From positions 1 to 58,602 of the forward strand of contig CAJOMQ010000003.1 in assembly GCA_905236715.1 (NCBI GenBank): a stretch of DNA of 58,602 bases, written 5' to 3'. This DNA is from an uncultured Bacilli bacterium. GTDB taxonomy: Bacteria > Bacillota_I > Bacilli_A > RFN20 > CAG-826. The translations under genes were made by a program, and so were the position numbers. Positions 13,628-23,513 of this stretch are shown here, one piece after another (positions within the stretch are counted from its first letter, which is position 1; every line of letters starts with the position of its first letter). The notes beneath the pieces are model-generated. The model saw nothing but the letters and a program-made list of their open reading frames with translations, did no database searches and had not been told where the DNA came from.

Positions 13628-16612
13628 ATGAAAAAGAAAAACATTTTTTTGGTAGCGGGAATCGCTACTTTCATGTTGACCGGCGCTCTTTTGCCTATGG
13701 TCAACCAAAAACCAAATACTTTATCACCCGATAATATTATTTACGAAGCTCCTTTGAAAGTGGATTTTGAACAACCAAATTATATTCATAATGCTCATCA
13801 AGCGACCACCAATTGGCCCGATAAAGTCAGAATCAATTATCACAATGATGCTGGTGGCTGTGATCAAAAAGCTTTCTATTTCTGGTTTTCGGGGGTCAAT
13901 GGCAAACAATATGCCCCTGACACTGTTTCTAGTGATGCCAAAGATATGTCCATCACCTTAGATTTCACCACGGAAACCTTTCAAGATGGCTATCACAACA
14001 AAATGTATATGATTGTCAAAGGCGCCACTTTAAATGATTGGAGTGATAAGACTGATGACACACCCATTGATTACAACGATTTCACTTTAGAAAATGATAA
14101 ATCAATGTCCATTTGGGCCATTCCTGGTGAAGGTAGTTCATTAGAACTATATGATAGTGAAGAAGAGACCAAGATGGATAAAATCCTCGCCGCTAGTTTT
14201 AAAAACGATTGGAAAACCATCGCGGTGAAATCCACAATTGTCCCCACTTCCTATAAAGTTTATGCGTTAACCGATAATTACAATCGTTTAAACGATAGAG
14301 AAAAAGTAGCGTACAAAGATCGCTATCTCATTAAAACTGGTGAACAACCCGAATGCCAAGATGAATCATATAATGGGGCGAGCATTAAAACATTTGAAAT
14401 CCCTCTTAATTTCACGATTAAAATTAATGTTCAATATCAAGTAACCGCCTATTTTTCCACCAAGCCCGAAAAAGAGCAAACCAAATTTGTGGCGATGGAT
14501 GCTTTATATGAAACACCGCGATTTGAAACTTATTATAACTATGATGGTGATGATTTAGGTGTGACATATTCTGTGCAAGCAACCACTTTTAAAGTGTGGG
14601 CGCCTACCGCGACGAAAGTCCGCTTAAATATTTATGATGTCATCACACCTTCATCTTATGAAAATGGTGACGATTTTTATCGCGGATATGATATGGTTTA
14701 TCAACCCGGTGGCGTTTGGCAAATTACCATTACTGGCAACAATTTAGCTTTTAAAGGATATACCTACACCGTTTATAATTCTTTAGGCACAAACGAAGTA
14801 GTGGACCCCTATGCCCATGGTTGTGGTATCAATGGTGAAAGAGGTGTTGTTGTTAATTTTGCCAGCACCAATCCAGCTGGTTGGGACACCATTGATGAAA
14901 CATTAGGCAGCATCAATCCCAATGAATTAACCATTTATGAATCACATATTAGAGATTTGACCATGGATGAAACTTGGAATGGTGAAAGTAAGCCCGGAAC
15001 TTTCCAAGCCTACATTGAAAAAGGGACAACTTATACACAAAACAATGTCACTGTTTCAACAGGCTTTGATCATCTTACCGAAATGGGGATGAATGCGGTT
15101 CAATTAACCCCTGTCTTTGACCATGACGATGATGAAACGGAAAAAGGTATGCATTATAACTGGGGTTATAATCCTCTTAATTATAACTGCGTAGAAGGTG
15201 GCTATAGTTCTAATCCCTATAGCGCGACCGCAAGAATTATTGAATTCAAACAACTAGTCATGGCGTTAGCCAATAACGGCAATAAGACCAGAACGATTAT
15301 GGATGTGGTCTATAACCATGTCAGCAGTGCCCCCGCCAGTAATTTCAATAAATTAATGCCTAAATATTATTTCCGCTTAACCGATGAAGGATATTATTAC
15401 AACGGCAGTGGATGTGGCAACGAAGTAAAAAGCGAAGCCCCGATGATGCGAAAATTCATCGTTGATTCCCTTTGCTGGTGGGCTTCTGAATATAAAATCA
15501 AAGGTTTCCGTTTTGATTTGATGGGTTTAATTGATTGGAAGACCTTAGATTTAGCGAGAACTGAATTATATAAAATTGATCCATCCATTTATCTATATGG
15601 TGAAGGTTGGACTGGTGATGGTAGTGAATCTGGCCACGTCAATGAAGCTTATTACGGCACCTGGGGTAGTAATACTTGGACTGTTTATAACAAATTAAAT
15701 ACTGTCGAAGGTAAATGTGCGATTGGCGCTTTTAATGACCGCGCGAGAAATGCCTTAAAAGGGGAAAATAATTACGATGATCAAAGCACTTTCTGGGGCT
15801 TTATCAATCAAGATAGTTCCTATGTCGGCTCTAAGAGCTATGCGATTGCCGATATGTTAGCTGGTTATCACGATAGTGGTTCTCCCAATTGGAAAGACCC
15901 ATATCAATGTGTCGGTTATGCTTCTTGCCATGATAATTTCACTTTATTTGACCAAATGATGATGACTACAGGTGTTCTTAGTAATGATCACCCTGGTTCC
16001 ACAATGGCGGCGCTTTCCGCGATTGAATGTACCATTTTGATGAGTAATGGTGTCGCCTTCATTCAAGGTGGCGAAGAATTATTCCGTAGTAAAGAAATCA
16101 CCTTAGATGAAGATAAAGAAATTGTGAGACCTTCTGATTATGTCACCTTCAACGGCAAAATGATTTCCCATAATTCCTATAATTTGAGCGATGAAGTTAA
16201 CGCCTATAAATGGGATAGAAAAATATCTGTTAATGGAGTGACTTCTTCTGGATATGTGGAAGCCATTGAAAATGCGATTAGTACGAGAAAATTAATGGCG
16301 AAATATAATAAAGCCCAATTAAATAGTGCTTCTCCATTTGCTTCTACTTCCCCATTTAATATTTGGAATCGTGGTGATGGATCAACCACCCTCGGGATGA
16401 AAAATAATGATTATTTCTTCTTTATCGCTGGTTGTAGTTCTTCCCCCATCTCTTTTGGGGCGATTAGTTCAATGAATTATTCTTCACCAACCTTCTGTTC
16501 TAATATTTATTACAAAGATAATGTCAAACATTATGGTTATTCATATGATTTAGCTAATGGCACAGTTTCTCTAGGATGGTATACCTGTGTCTGCTTTGAA
16601 ACACAACATTAG
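13628..16612 (+). CDS. Secreted type I pullulanase (GH13), CBM41-like N-terminus
   Basis: This 994-aa enzyme hydrolyses alpha-1,6 branches of pullulan or starch. It has a signal peptide (about 1-25) without lipobox Cys, and a CBM41-like module (about 60-150, VRINYHNDAGG and aromatic strands). A CBM48-like domain (about 305-400) carries TFKVWAPTATKVRLN. The GH13_14 barrel carries the pullulanase signature YNWGYNPLNYN, DVVYNH, nucleophile Asp630 (GFRFDLMG), acid/base Glu659 (YGEGW) and Asp769 (SCHDN). No C-terminal anchor is evident, so it may be released or held by binding partners. It leads an apparent operon with the next two genes (gaps of 12 and 3 bases). Confidence 0.93.
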   Translation: MKKKNIFLVAGIATFMLTGALLPMVNQKPNTLSPDNIIYEAPLKVDFEQPNYIHNAHQATTNWPDKVRINYHNDAGGCDQKAFYFWFSGVNGKQYAPDTVSSDAKDMSITLDFTTETFQDGYHNKMYMIVKGATLNDWSDKTDDTPIDYNDFTLENDKSMSIWAIPGEGSSLELYDSEEETKMDKILAASFKNDWKTIAVKSTIVPTSYKVYALTDNYNRLNDREKVAYKDRYLIKTGEQPECQDESYNGASIKTFEIPLNFTIKINVQYQVTAYFSTKPEKEQTKFVAMDALYETPRFETYYNYDGDDLGVTYSVQATTFKVWAPTATKVRLNIYDVITPSSYENGDDFYRGYDMVYQPGGVWQITITGNNLAFKGYTYTVYNSLGTNEVVDPYAHGCGINGERGVVVNFASTNPAGWDTIDETLGSINPNELTIYESHIRDLTMDETWNGESKPGTFQAYIEKGTTYTQNNVTVSTGFDHLTEMGMNAVQLTPVFDHDDDETEKGMHYNWGYNPLNYNCVEGGYSSNPYSATARIIEFKQLVMALANNGNKTRTIMDVVYNHVSSAPASNFNKLMPKYYFRLTDEGYYYNGSGCGNEVKSEAPMMRKFIVDSLCWWASEYKIKGFRFDLMGLIDWKTLDLARTELYKIDPSIYLYGEGWTGDGSESGHVNEAYYGTWGSNTWTVYNKLNTVEGKCAIGAFNDRARNALKGENNYDDQSTFWGFINQDSSYVGSKSYAIADMLAGYHDSGSPNWKDPYQCVGYASCHDNFTLFDQMMMTTGVLSNDHPGSTMAALSAIECTILMSNGVAFIQGGEELFRSKEITLDEDKEIVRPSDYVTFNGKMISHNSYNLSDEVNAYKWDRKISVNGVTSSGYVEAIENAISTRKLMAKYNKAQLNSASPFASTSPFNIWNRGDGSTTLGMKNNDYFFFIAGCSSSPISFGAISSMNYSSPTFCSNIYYKDNVKHYGYSYDLANGTVSLGWYTCVCFETQH

Positions 16613-16624
16613 GGGGATAAAAAG

Positions 16625-17008
16625 ATGAAAACAACGACCAAAGTTTTAACTCTATTAAGCCTTTTATTCTCTTTTAGTGCTTGTCAAAAAACGGAAGAAA
16701 ATAATAATTCTTCTGGTGATTCTAAACCCGTGGAAGAAACTAAAATCACTGTCAAATTTTATGTCGATTACACCAGAACTAGTGAAAAAGATATTTATTA
16801 TACCTACGAAACCACTAATGGTTCTTTATTAACGCCACCTAATGAAAATCCTGAACCTATTTATCCGGAATTTCCTGTTTTCAAGGGTTGGAGTCATAAA
16901 GAAATTATCGATGATTTAGAAGATATCTGGGATTTTTCCACCGATAAAATAGAAACGACATCCAAAACATTTAACATGTTTGGTATTTGGATGGCGGAAG
17001 GAGAATAA
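16625..17008 (+). CDS. Small lipoprotein with InlB B-repeat-like domain
   Basis: The 127-aa lipoprotein has its lipobox at Cys20 (SFSAC) and a Ser/Asn-rich linker. A single Listeria-Bacteroides (InlB B-repeat/Flg_new-like) fold follows, with the pattern K-F-Y-V-D-Y...PVFKGWSHK...FNMFGIWM. It sits between two pullulanase genes with tight spacing, so it is probably a surface partner of the pullulanases. Its binding target is unknown. Confidence 0.78.
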   Translation: MKTTTKVLTLLSLLFSFSACQKTEENNNSSGDSKPVEETKITVKFYVDYTRTSEKDIYYTYETTNGSLLTPPNENPEPIYPEFPVFKGWSHKEIIDDLEDIWDFSTDKIETTSKTFNMFGIWMAEGE

Positions 17009-17011
17009 AAG

Positions 17012-19756
17012 ATGAAATATCGTACTTTTCCCACTTTATTGGCCGTGATGTTATTAGGCATCAGCGGTTGTTCCAGCAGTGGAAACGAATCAAAAGAAGA
17101 ATCTAATAGTGGTTCCAAAGCCGCTACACCGATTGAAAATGATTCGGATTTACCAACGACAATTTCTTATTTAGATGAACCCGCCATGGCCATTCATTAT
17201 CAAAGAACGAGTGGTTCCTATAAAGATTGGGACTTATGGATGTGGAGCGAAGGCCTTGATGGAGCGGAATATACATTCAATTACGCTGATGATTATGGCA
17301 TCATTGCCTATTACCCAATGAGCATGTTTGGTTCACCAAGTTCCATTGGTTTTATTGTTAAACAATTATTTTCCGTCTCTGGTGATGGTAATTGGAAAAA
17401 AGATTATGACAGCGACCGCTTTTTAGATTTTGATGTCCTAAAGATGGATGAACATCAAACTTATAATTGCTATCTTTTAGAAAAGAAAGGTTCCGTTTAC
17501 ACTGACTCCGCTCGCGAAAACGTCATGGATGCGGTTTCTTTATGTGAATTTACTAATGCGAAAACCATCGAAGTGACCGCAAATAAAAAATTAAAAGATG
17601 TCAAAGTCTTCAAAAATGGTGCCGAAATAACTAATTTCACATCAACTGGTGATAAAACCAAAACCATTGTTTTAGAACAAGAAGCCTCTATTGAAGATGC
17701 GTATCGTGTGAAAGTCACTTTTGAAGATGATGTGCAAGTAGAAAAGAAAGTGGGCGTGAGGAAATTATATAACGCCGCTTTCGATGCTAAATACAATTAT
17801 GATGGCGAATTAGGCGCGATCCTCGATAAGGAAAATAACAAAACCATTTTCCGTGTCTGGAGCCCTGTTTCTTCCAAAATTGATTTACGAATTTATGATA
17901 ATGGCACCCCGACAAGTGTTGATGCCAATAAAGGTGATGATCATTTCGTGACCTATGAGATGACAAAAGGTGAAAAAGGTGTTTTCACTTATGAAGCTAA
18001 TTCCTTACTTGCGGGAAAATATTATACCTATGTTGTCACTAATTCTTCGCATCCCGAAGGATTTGAAATCGTGGACCCCTACGCCAAAAGCGCTGGTGTT
18101 AATGGTTTACGTGGCATGGTCGTGGATTTCTCTAATCCTTCTATCACCCCCACAAATTGGGAAAGTATGGATTATTTAAATTATGATCCAAAAGAATTAA
18201 CGGTTTATGAAACCCATGTTGCCGATGTCACTTCTAGTGAATCATGGAAGGGTTTAGAAGAAAACCGCTATAAATATGCTGGCATGATGGAAGAAGGAAC
18301 TACTTATTCCGAAGGCTCTACCACCGTTTCAACGGGCTTTGACCATATTAAAGAATTAGGGGTTAATGCCGTACAAATTATTCCTTTCTTTGACCAAGCC
18401 AACAATGAATTACAACAAGTCTTTAACTGGGGATATAACCCTCTTAATTACAATGTTGTCGAAGGTATTTATTCGAAAAATCCTTATGACGGCTATGTCC
18501 GTATTAAAGAATTAAGAGATTTAATTAAAGCTTATAATGAGCAAGGAATTACCATCATTATGGATGTGGTTTATAACCACGTCAGTGGCTTAAAAGATTG
18601 TAATTTTGATGTTCTCATGCCGGGATATTATTTCCGCTATGTCGAAAGCACTGGTAGCGCCTCTAATGGTAGTGGATGCGGCAATGAAACAGCATCTGAT
18701 AAATACATGTTTAAGAAATTCATGATTGATTCCACGAAATTCTGGACTGAAACCTATAAAATTGGTGGTTTCCGTTTTGACTTAATGGGTTTACATGATA
18801 CGCAATGTATGAATGAATTAGCCGCGGCGATTCATGAAATCAATCCCCACGCTGCTATTTATGGCGAACCTTGGGCCGGTGGCACCAGTGCACTTCCTAG
18901 TGGCTATACCGCTGCTACCCAAGCTAATGCCAAAAAATACGAAGGATATGGCCAATTTAACGATAAGATGCGTGATGGCATGATTGCGGGTGGCTTATCC
19001 ACAAATGGCAACAAAGGATGGATTACCCAAGATCAATATAGCGTGAACCCCAGCGATATTGTCGATGGCATGTATGGCCGCACAACGGGCGCGACTAATG
19101 ATCCCAATAAGAGCATCGCTTATGTCACATGTCACGATAATTACACACTACATGATAGAGCCTATGTCGCTGGCATCTATGATGAAGATGTCATTGAAAA
19201 AATGAATGTTTTAGCCAATTCTGTCGTCTTTGCTTCACAAGGCATTACCTTTATGCAAGCTGGGGAAGAAATGTTACGAACCAAAGTGGTGTATGACAAT
19301 AGTGGTAATCCAGTGCACGTGAAAGATGAAAATGGTAACGATACCGATATTTTAGAAGTATCTGGAAATTCTTATTCATCTTCTTATAAAACTAATGAAT
19401 TAGATTATTCGCGTAAAATTTCCCACGCGAATATGTTTACTTCTTATCAAAAGATGATTGGTTTAAAACAAAATCTTGCTAGTTTGCATCTCAACCAAGA
19501 ACAAATGCCTGGCAAATATACCGCGACCGCGACTGGTGTTATTGAAGGTGGCAAATATGGTTCTATTTTAAAAGCCACAATCGTGGAAGCGGATAAGACC
19601 TATACTTGCTATTTTGTTAACGGTTCCACCGATGAAAATTATCGTGTGGATATTCCCGAAGGCGCTAACATTTATTTAAATAATTTAGGTACTGATATAG
19701 AAGCCGGAAGTTCGATTAATTTAAAGAAATTCCAAGTACTTATCTACAGTAAATAA
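17012..19756 (+). CDS. Lipoprotein pullulanase (GH13 type I)
   Basis: The 914-aa pullulanase is attached to the membrane by Cys20 (GISGC lipobox). An N-terminal CBM41-like module (about 60-150) includes W-D-L-W-M-W. A CBM48-like segment with TIFRVWSPVSSKIDLR follows, then the barrel with FNWGYNPLNYN, DVVYNH, Asp590 (GFRFDLMG), Glu619 (YGEPW) and Asp709 (TCHDN). It is clearly a paralogue of the upstream enzyme but differs in anchoring, being lipidated rather than secreted. SD AAGGAG lies inside the preceding gene's end. A strong terminator follows. Confidence 0.93.
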   Translation: MKYRTFPTLLAVMLLGISGCSSSGNESKEESNSGSKAATPIENDSDLPTTISYLDEPAMAIHYQRTSGSYKDWDLWMWSEGLDGAEYTFNYADDYGIIAYYPMSMFGSPSSIGFIVKQLFSVSGDGNWKKDYDSDRFLDFDVLKMDEHQTYNCYLLEKKGSVYTDSARENVMDAVSLCEFTNAKTIEVTANKKLKDVKVFKNGAEITNFTSTGDKTKTIVLEQEASIEDAYRVKVTFEDDVQVEKKVGVRKLYNAAFDAKYNYDGELGAILDKENNKTIFRVWSPVSSKIDLRIYDNGTPTSVDANKGDDHFVTYEMTKGEKGVFTYEANSLLAGKYYTYVVTNSSHPEGFEIVDPYAKSAGVNGLRGMVVDFSNPSITPTNWESMDYLNYDPKELTVYETHVADVTSSESWKGLEENRYKYAGMMEEGTTYSEGSTTVSTGFDHIKELGVNAVQIIPFFDQANNELQQVFNWGYNPLNYNVVEGIYSKNPYDGYVRIKELRDLIKAYNEQGITIIMDVVYNHVSGLKDCNFDVLMPGYYFRYVESTGSASNGSGCGNETASDKYMFKKFMIDSTKFWTETYKIGGFRFDLMGLHDTQCMNELAAAIHEINPHAAIYGEPWAGGTSALPSGYTAATQANAKKYEGYGQFNDKMRDGMIAGGLSTNGNKGWITQDQYSVNPSDIVDGMYGRTTGATNDPNKSIAYVTCHDNYTLHDRAYVAGIYDEDVIEKMNVLANSVVFASQGITFMQAGEEMLRTKVVYDNSGNPVHVKDENGNDTDILEVSGNSYSSSYKTNELDYSRKISHANMFTSYQKMIGLKQNLASLHLNQEQMPGKYTATATGVIEGGKYGSILKATIVEADKTYTCYFVNGSTDENYRVDIPEGANIYLNNLGTDIEAGSSINLKKFQVLIYSK

Positions 19757-19777
19757 GAAGATAAAATATAATTAATG

Positions 19778-19800
19778 AGGCGCACATATGTGCGCCTTTT
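19778..19800 (+). terminator. Terminator of the pullulanase operon
   Basis: AGGCGCACAT (19778-19787) and ATGTGCGCCT (19788-19797) form a near-perfect inverted repeat; T tail. Confidence 0.85.
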
Positions 19801-19814
19801 CATAACAAAAATAG

Positions 19815-19843
19815 TTGACATAGGTCCAAAAACTAACGATAAT
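19815..19843 (+). promoter_or_regulatory. Strong promoter of the 19875 lipoprotein gene
   Basis: Consensus TTGACA (19815-19820), 17-bp spacer, GATAAT (19838-19843). The start is expected near 19850, which excludes the in-frame ATG at 19848 as start codon. Confidence 0.8.
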
Positions 19844-19874
19844 ACTAGTGAAAATATTTTTAGGAGGAAAATTC

Positions 19875-20867
19875 ATGAAAAAATTATTTTCACTCGCTCT
19901 CGGCGCAGCACTAGTTTTAGGCTTGGCCGCATGCAGAAATAATGATAGTAATAAAAAAAGCGGCTATAGCGATAAAGTTTTAGCTAACGCTGATTATTCC
20001 TATCACGCTGTCGGTGGTTGGGGAGAATGGAACGCTACCGAAGAAAACAAAATGGAAGCCACTTCTATTAAAGCCGTTTCCGAAATCAGCAAAGATTTAG
20101 CTGACACTTTAGTGGAAAAAGATCCTGAATTCTTATATGTGAAGACAGGTCTTGAAATTGGACAAAAAGATGCTGGATTTACTTCCAAATTCAAACAAGA
20201 TGGCAAAATCCTTGTTGCCAATGGTTCCTACACCCTCAAATCCATTCGTGCTACCTACGAAGAAGAAGATGAAAAATATGTTAACGATCAATGGATTCCT
20301 GATCCACACACTGCGCAAGCAGAAGGTTTAACAGATAACATTTTCTTCCCCACCTATCAAGAAGCAGCTGATGAAGATGGCTTTGACTGGTCACAAAATC
20401 CTGTCATCACCGGTGGTGCTGGCACATACACACTTGTCGTTGCTCAATACAAAGCTGGTGTTGAAGGTGCTGGATTTGGCTTTGGTCTTGTGAAAACCGA
20501 AGAAAAAGAATCCGATTATCCTTATGAAACACCGAAAAATATTGTTGTCAATTACGTGAGCTTAATTGGTTCCTTTGACGCTTCTAATCTCTGGACAACC
20601 GATGTTGATTTAACGCAAGGTGAAGATGCTTGGACTATTACTGGTGTCGCATTAAAAGAGGGCGATGAAGTCAAAGTCAGATTAAATCACAGCTGGGATG
20701 ATCCAAGTTTCGGTATTGAATCTTTAGATGATGATTCCGCTTCCTTATTCACTGATACAGGCGGCAATTTGACAGCTGTTTCCGAAGGCAATTATGCTTT
20801 CTCCGTGGTTTTAACTATTAATGGTTCTGATGTTAAAGCTGTTATTTCCGCTTCTTTAGCTTCCTAA
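19875..20867 (+). CDS. Lipoprotein with SusE/SusF-like starch-binding module
   Basis: The 330-aa lipoprotein has Cys20 in GLAAC. The start at 19875 is set by SD AGGAGG and by the promoter position. The N-terminal two-thirds is of unknown beta-rich type, with W-G-E-W-N near the start. The C-terminal 100 residues have the SusE/F-like pattern SLIGSFDASNLW...WTITGVALKEGDEVKVRLNHSW...FG, a carbohydrate-binding fold common in starch-utilisation systems. The strong promoter and terminator suggest a highly expressed surface glycan-binding protein. Specificity for starch is inferred from context. Confidence 0.78.
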   Translation: MKKLFSLALGAALVLGLAACRNNDSNKKSGYSDKVLANADYSYHAVGGWGEWNATEENKMEATSIKAVSEISKDLADTLVEKDPEFLYVKTGLEIGQKDAGFTSKFKQDGKILVANGSYTLKSIRATYEEEDEKYVNDQWIPDPHTAQAEGLTDNIFFPTYQEAADEDGFDWSQNPVITGGAGTYTLVVAQYKAGVEGAGFGFGLVKTEEKESDYPYETPKNIVVNYVSLIGSFDASNLWTTDVDLTQGEDAWTITGVALKEGDEVKVRLNHSWDDPSFGIESLDDDSASLFTDTGGNLTAVSEGNYAFSVVLTINGSDVKAVISASLAS

Positions 20868-20884
20868 TTATTAGCGAGAATTTA

Positions 20885-20911
20885 AAAACGTCACTTCGGT
20901 GACGTTTTTTT
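20885..20911 (+). terminator. Terminator with TTCG tetraloop
   Basis: AAAACGTCAC, loop TTCG (20895-20898), GTGACGTTTT, then T-run. Confidence 0.92.
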
Positions 20912-20938
20912 GTGGATTCCTTCGCAATATTATATAAT
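20910..20938 (+). promoter_or_regulatory. Promoter of the alpha-amylase gene
   Basis: TTGTGG (20910-20915), 17-bp spacer, TATAAT (20933-20938), directly after the preceding terminator. Confidence 0.65.
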
Positions 20939-20960
20939 AATATAATAGGTAGGTTTGATT

Positions 20961-22991
20961 ATGAAAAACAAATTCTTAACGATATCTTTAAGCGCGGCCA
21001 TCCTTTTATTAGCCGCTTGTCAAAGCCAAAATAATAGTGAAAATTCTTTACCCATCTATGATGATTTTCCCGATACCTATGTCGACGCTCTTCCGGATAA
21101 TCATGAAGATGGCGCTATTTTTCAAGCCTTCTGTTGGTCTTTTAACGATATCAAAGAAAATTTACCTGCTTTTGCTGATGCTGGTTTTAAAGTTATTCAA
21201 ACTTCCCCGGTGCAACAGCCTAAAGGTGGTGGTGGTTCCTGGTGGAGTTATTATCAACCGCTATCATTTTCAATCGCCGATAATTCCCAATTAGGCAGTA
21301 AAGCCGAATTACAAGATTTATGTACGGAAGCCGAAAAATATGGCATATCCATTATTTGTGATATTGTTTTTAATCACCTCGCCAATATTTCTGAAAATAA
21401 TTTAGAAAGTGATGGTACACCGATGGTGTCACCTTCCGTCGAAGCTTATGAACCAGAAATATATCAAAATAGAAATAGCGATGTTTCTGGCATTGGGGTG
21501 ACTTTCCATCACAACCCTCATGCCTCTGGTAGTGGGGCGGAAACCCAATATTATGCCTATGGGGCTTTACCCGATTTAAATACCGGCAATGAATTTGTGC
21601 AAAGCCGTTGTTTATCGTTGCTTAAAGAATGTATTGATGTCGGTGTCGATGGTTTCCGTTTTGACGCTGCTAAACATATTGAAACTCCCGATGATCCTAA
21701 TTATGCCAGTAGTTTCTGGCCCAATACTTTAGGGCTGGCTAAGGAATATTACAAAGAAAAAACCGGCCATGATTTATTAGCGTATGGGGAAATTTTAGGC
21801 GCTCCATTAAATAGAAGCATTGATGTCTATACCAAATATATGAAAGTTACCGAAGGCTCTTATTCTAGCGTTGTTTATAGTGCAATGAGCACCAAAAAAG
21901 CCGAAAAGATACCTGATGCCAGATATGGACAATCCACCGCGGCCACCAATATTGTTTCGTGGGTGGAAAGTCATGATGATTATGCCGCTTTAGGTGGTGT
22001 TGATAGTGGTTCTCCTGTGAGCGAGAAGAAAATTGTGCGTTTATGGGGAGCTTTAGCCTCTCGAAAGGATGTGCAGCCAATGTTTTTGGGTCGCCCCTCT
22101 TTAGCGGATGAAAATAACACCCAAAGTGTTAATATTGCCCAAATTGGCTCTTATCATTTTGAAGATGAACATATTGCTGTCGTTAATCGTTTCCACAATC
22201 GCTTTAATGGTGCGGATGAAGCTATATACGGCCAAAACAACATCTTTGTGGTGGAAAGATTTAATGAAAATGATCATGGGGCAGTCGTGGAGAATTACGA
22301 TTTAAATAATCTGACGCAAGAAGTACCTCTTCCCCATTTAGAAAATGGTAATTATTATGACGCGATTACTGGCAATAAAGTCGTCGTTTATGAAGGAAAA
22401 GCGACTATTGATTTTGATGCCCTCGGATTAGCGGTATTAACCAAAAAGAATACCGTTGCCCGTCCTTATTTCTCTTTTAACGAAAGAAGTGGTGTTTATG
22501 CCGGAAATAAATCTATTTCCGTTAGTGTCACCAATGCGAGCGAAGCTTATTATCAAATTAACGATGGCGAAAAAATATCTTTTAAAGATAATGTGAAGAT
22601 TTCTTTACCCACAGAAGGTGGGAAAATCTATCGATTAAAATTAACCGCGAAAAACGGTGAATATACGGTGGAAAGAACAGGCTCTTATCAATGTGTGGGC
22701 CTTGTTCCTGGTTATTTCAATGTCATCAATTTTAAAGCCTCTTATTTTGCAGATTATGAAGTTTATATTTGGCACTGGAATCCAGGAAGTTGGGATAAAA
22801 TTGAATCTTCTTCCATGCAAGATGGCATGTTACTTTTAACCGTGGATAATTCTTGGACCGGTTTCTTATTTGCTTTATTCCAAAAAGGTTTTGTGCCCAC
22901 GGATTCAAGCGCCTTTTCTGATAGTCATTTTGTAAAACAAACAAGTGATATTAATCCTCGGGATGGTTATTACGATGCCAGTAACTTCTAA
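20961..22991 (+). CDS. Lipoprotein alpha-amylase (GH13) with C-terminal CBM-like module
   Basis: The 676-aa protein is lipidated at Cys20 (LLAAC). ATG 20961 is preferred over the in-frame TTG six bases earlier because of its spacing to TAGGTAGG. The GH13 barrel has DIVFNH, nucleophile Asp235 (GFRFDAAKH), acid/base Glu277 (YGEILG) and Asp339 (ESHDDY). After the catalytic domain come a beta domain and an Ig-like segment (about 500-575). The C-terminal module (about 580-676), with VYIWHWNPGSWDKI, is CBM26-like. It cleaves alpha-1,4 bonds of starch at the cell surface. Its end overlaps the next gene by 17 bases. Confidence 0.92.
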   Translation: MKNKFLTISLSAAILLLAACQSQNNSENSLPIYDDFPDTYVDALPDNHEDGAIFQAFCWSFNDIKENLPAFADAGFKVIQTSPVQQPKGGGGSWWSYYQPLSFSIADNSQLGSKAELQDLCTEAEKYGISIICDIVFNHLANISENNLESDGTPMVSPSVEAYEPEIYQNRNSDVSGIGVTFHHNPHASGSGAETQYYAYGALPDLNTGNEFVQSRCLSLLKECIDVGVDGFRFDAAKHIETPDDPNYASSFWPNTLGLAKEYYKEKTGHDLLAYGEILGAPLNRSIDVYTKYMKVTEGSYSSVVYSAMSTKKAEKIPDARYGQSTAATNIVSWVESHDDYAALGGVDSGSPVSEKKIVRLWGALASRKDVQPMFLGRPSLADENNTQSVNIAQIGSYHFEDEHIAVVNRFHNRFNGADEAIYGQNNIFVVERFNENDHGAVVENYDLNNLTQEVPLPHLENGNYYDAITGNKVVVYEGKATIDFDALGLAVLTKKNTVARPYFSFNERSGVYAGNKSISVSVTNASEAYYQINDGEKISFKDNVKISLPTEGGKIYRLKLTAKNGEYTVERTGSYQCVGLVPGYFNVINFKASYFADYEVYIWHWNPGSWDKIESSSMQDGMLLLTVDNSWTGFLFALFQKGFVPTDSSAFSDSHFVKQTSDINPRDGYYDASNF

Positions 22992-23415
22992 CGATGTTTC
23001 TCATAATAAAATCACCACGAGAAGACCGATCAAATTCATTATCGCTTTAGCGGTGGTGTTTACGGTTTCTTTAGGCGTCCTTTTATATTTTGCGATTAGT
23101 TGGAAGGAAAATTTCATTGTCACCATCGCGGTGATCGGGATGTGTGGGCTATTTGTCTTATTGTCCGCTTTTATGCTCCTATATGTTGGGATGACATATG
23201 TGGAAGTCAATAGCAGTAAATTAATCGCCCATCGCATCTTTCATAAAAAAACATTACCAATCAAGAAGATGGATTATTATACGGAAAAAGATGGGCTATA
23301 TGAGGTGTATTGTAATGATCATCTCTTTTGCTCATTTGATATGAATGACCCATCTTCGGGAAAAATTATCGAAGTTTTAGAAAAGCATGGAGTAAAATAT
23401 CGGCAAAAAAGATGA
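22975..23415 (+). CDS. Small membrane protein, PH-like C-terminus, unknown
   Basis: The 146-aa protein has two membrane helices (about residues 20-42 and 50-72) and a soluble C-terminal part with V-E-V-N-S-S-K...Y-Y-T-E-K-D strands, similar to bacterial PH-like membrane proteins. The ATG at 22975 is chosen over an upstream GTG. It overlaps the amylase 3' end by 17 bases, which suggests translational coupling. Function is not recognised. Confidence 0.65.
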   Translation: MPVTSNDVSHNKITTRRPIKFIIALAVVFTVSLGVLLYFAISWKENFIVTIAVIGMCGLFVLLSAFMLLYVGMTYVEVNSSKLIAHRIFHKKTLPIKKMDYYTEKDGLYEVYCNDHLFCSFDMNDPSSGKIIEVLEKHGVKYRQKR

Positions 23416-23421
23416 ACATTT

Positions 23422-23450
23422 TTGAAAAAAAGTGTATCTCTTTCTATAAG
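23422..23450 (+). promoter_or_regulatory. Promoter of the MalK-like ATPase gene
   Basis: TTGAAA (23422-23427), 17-bp spacer, TATAAG (23445-23450). SD AGGAGG lies directly before the ATG. Confidence 0.55.
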
Positions 23451-23513
23451 AAAGTAATAAAATATAAATGATAATTTTAAATATTACAATAATTTGGGCT
23501 CAGGAGGTTTTTT

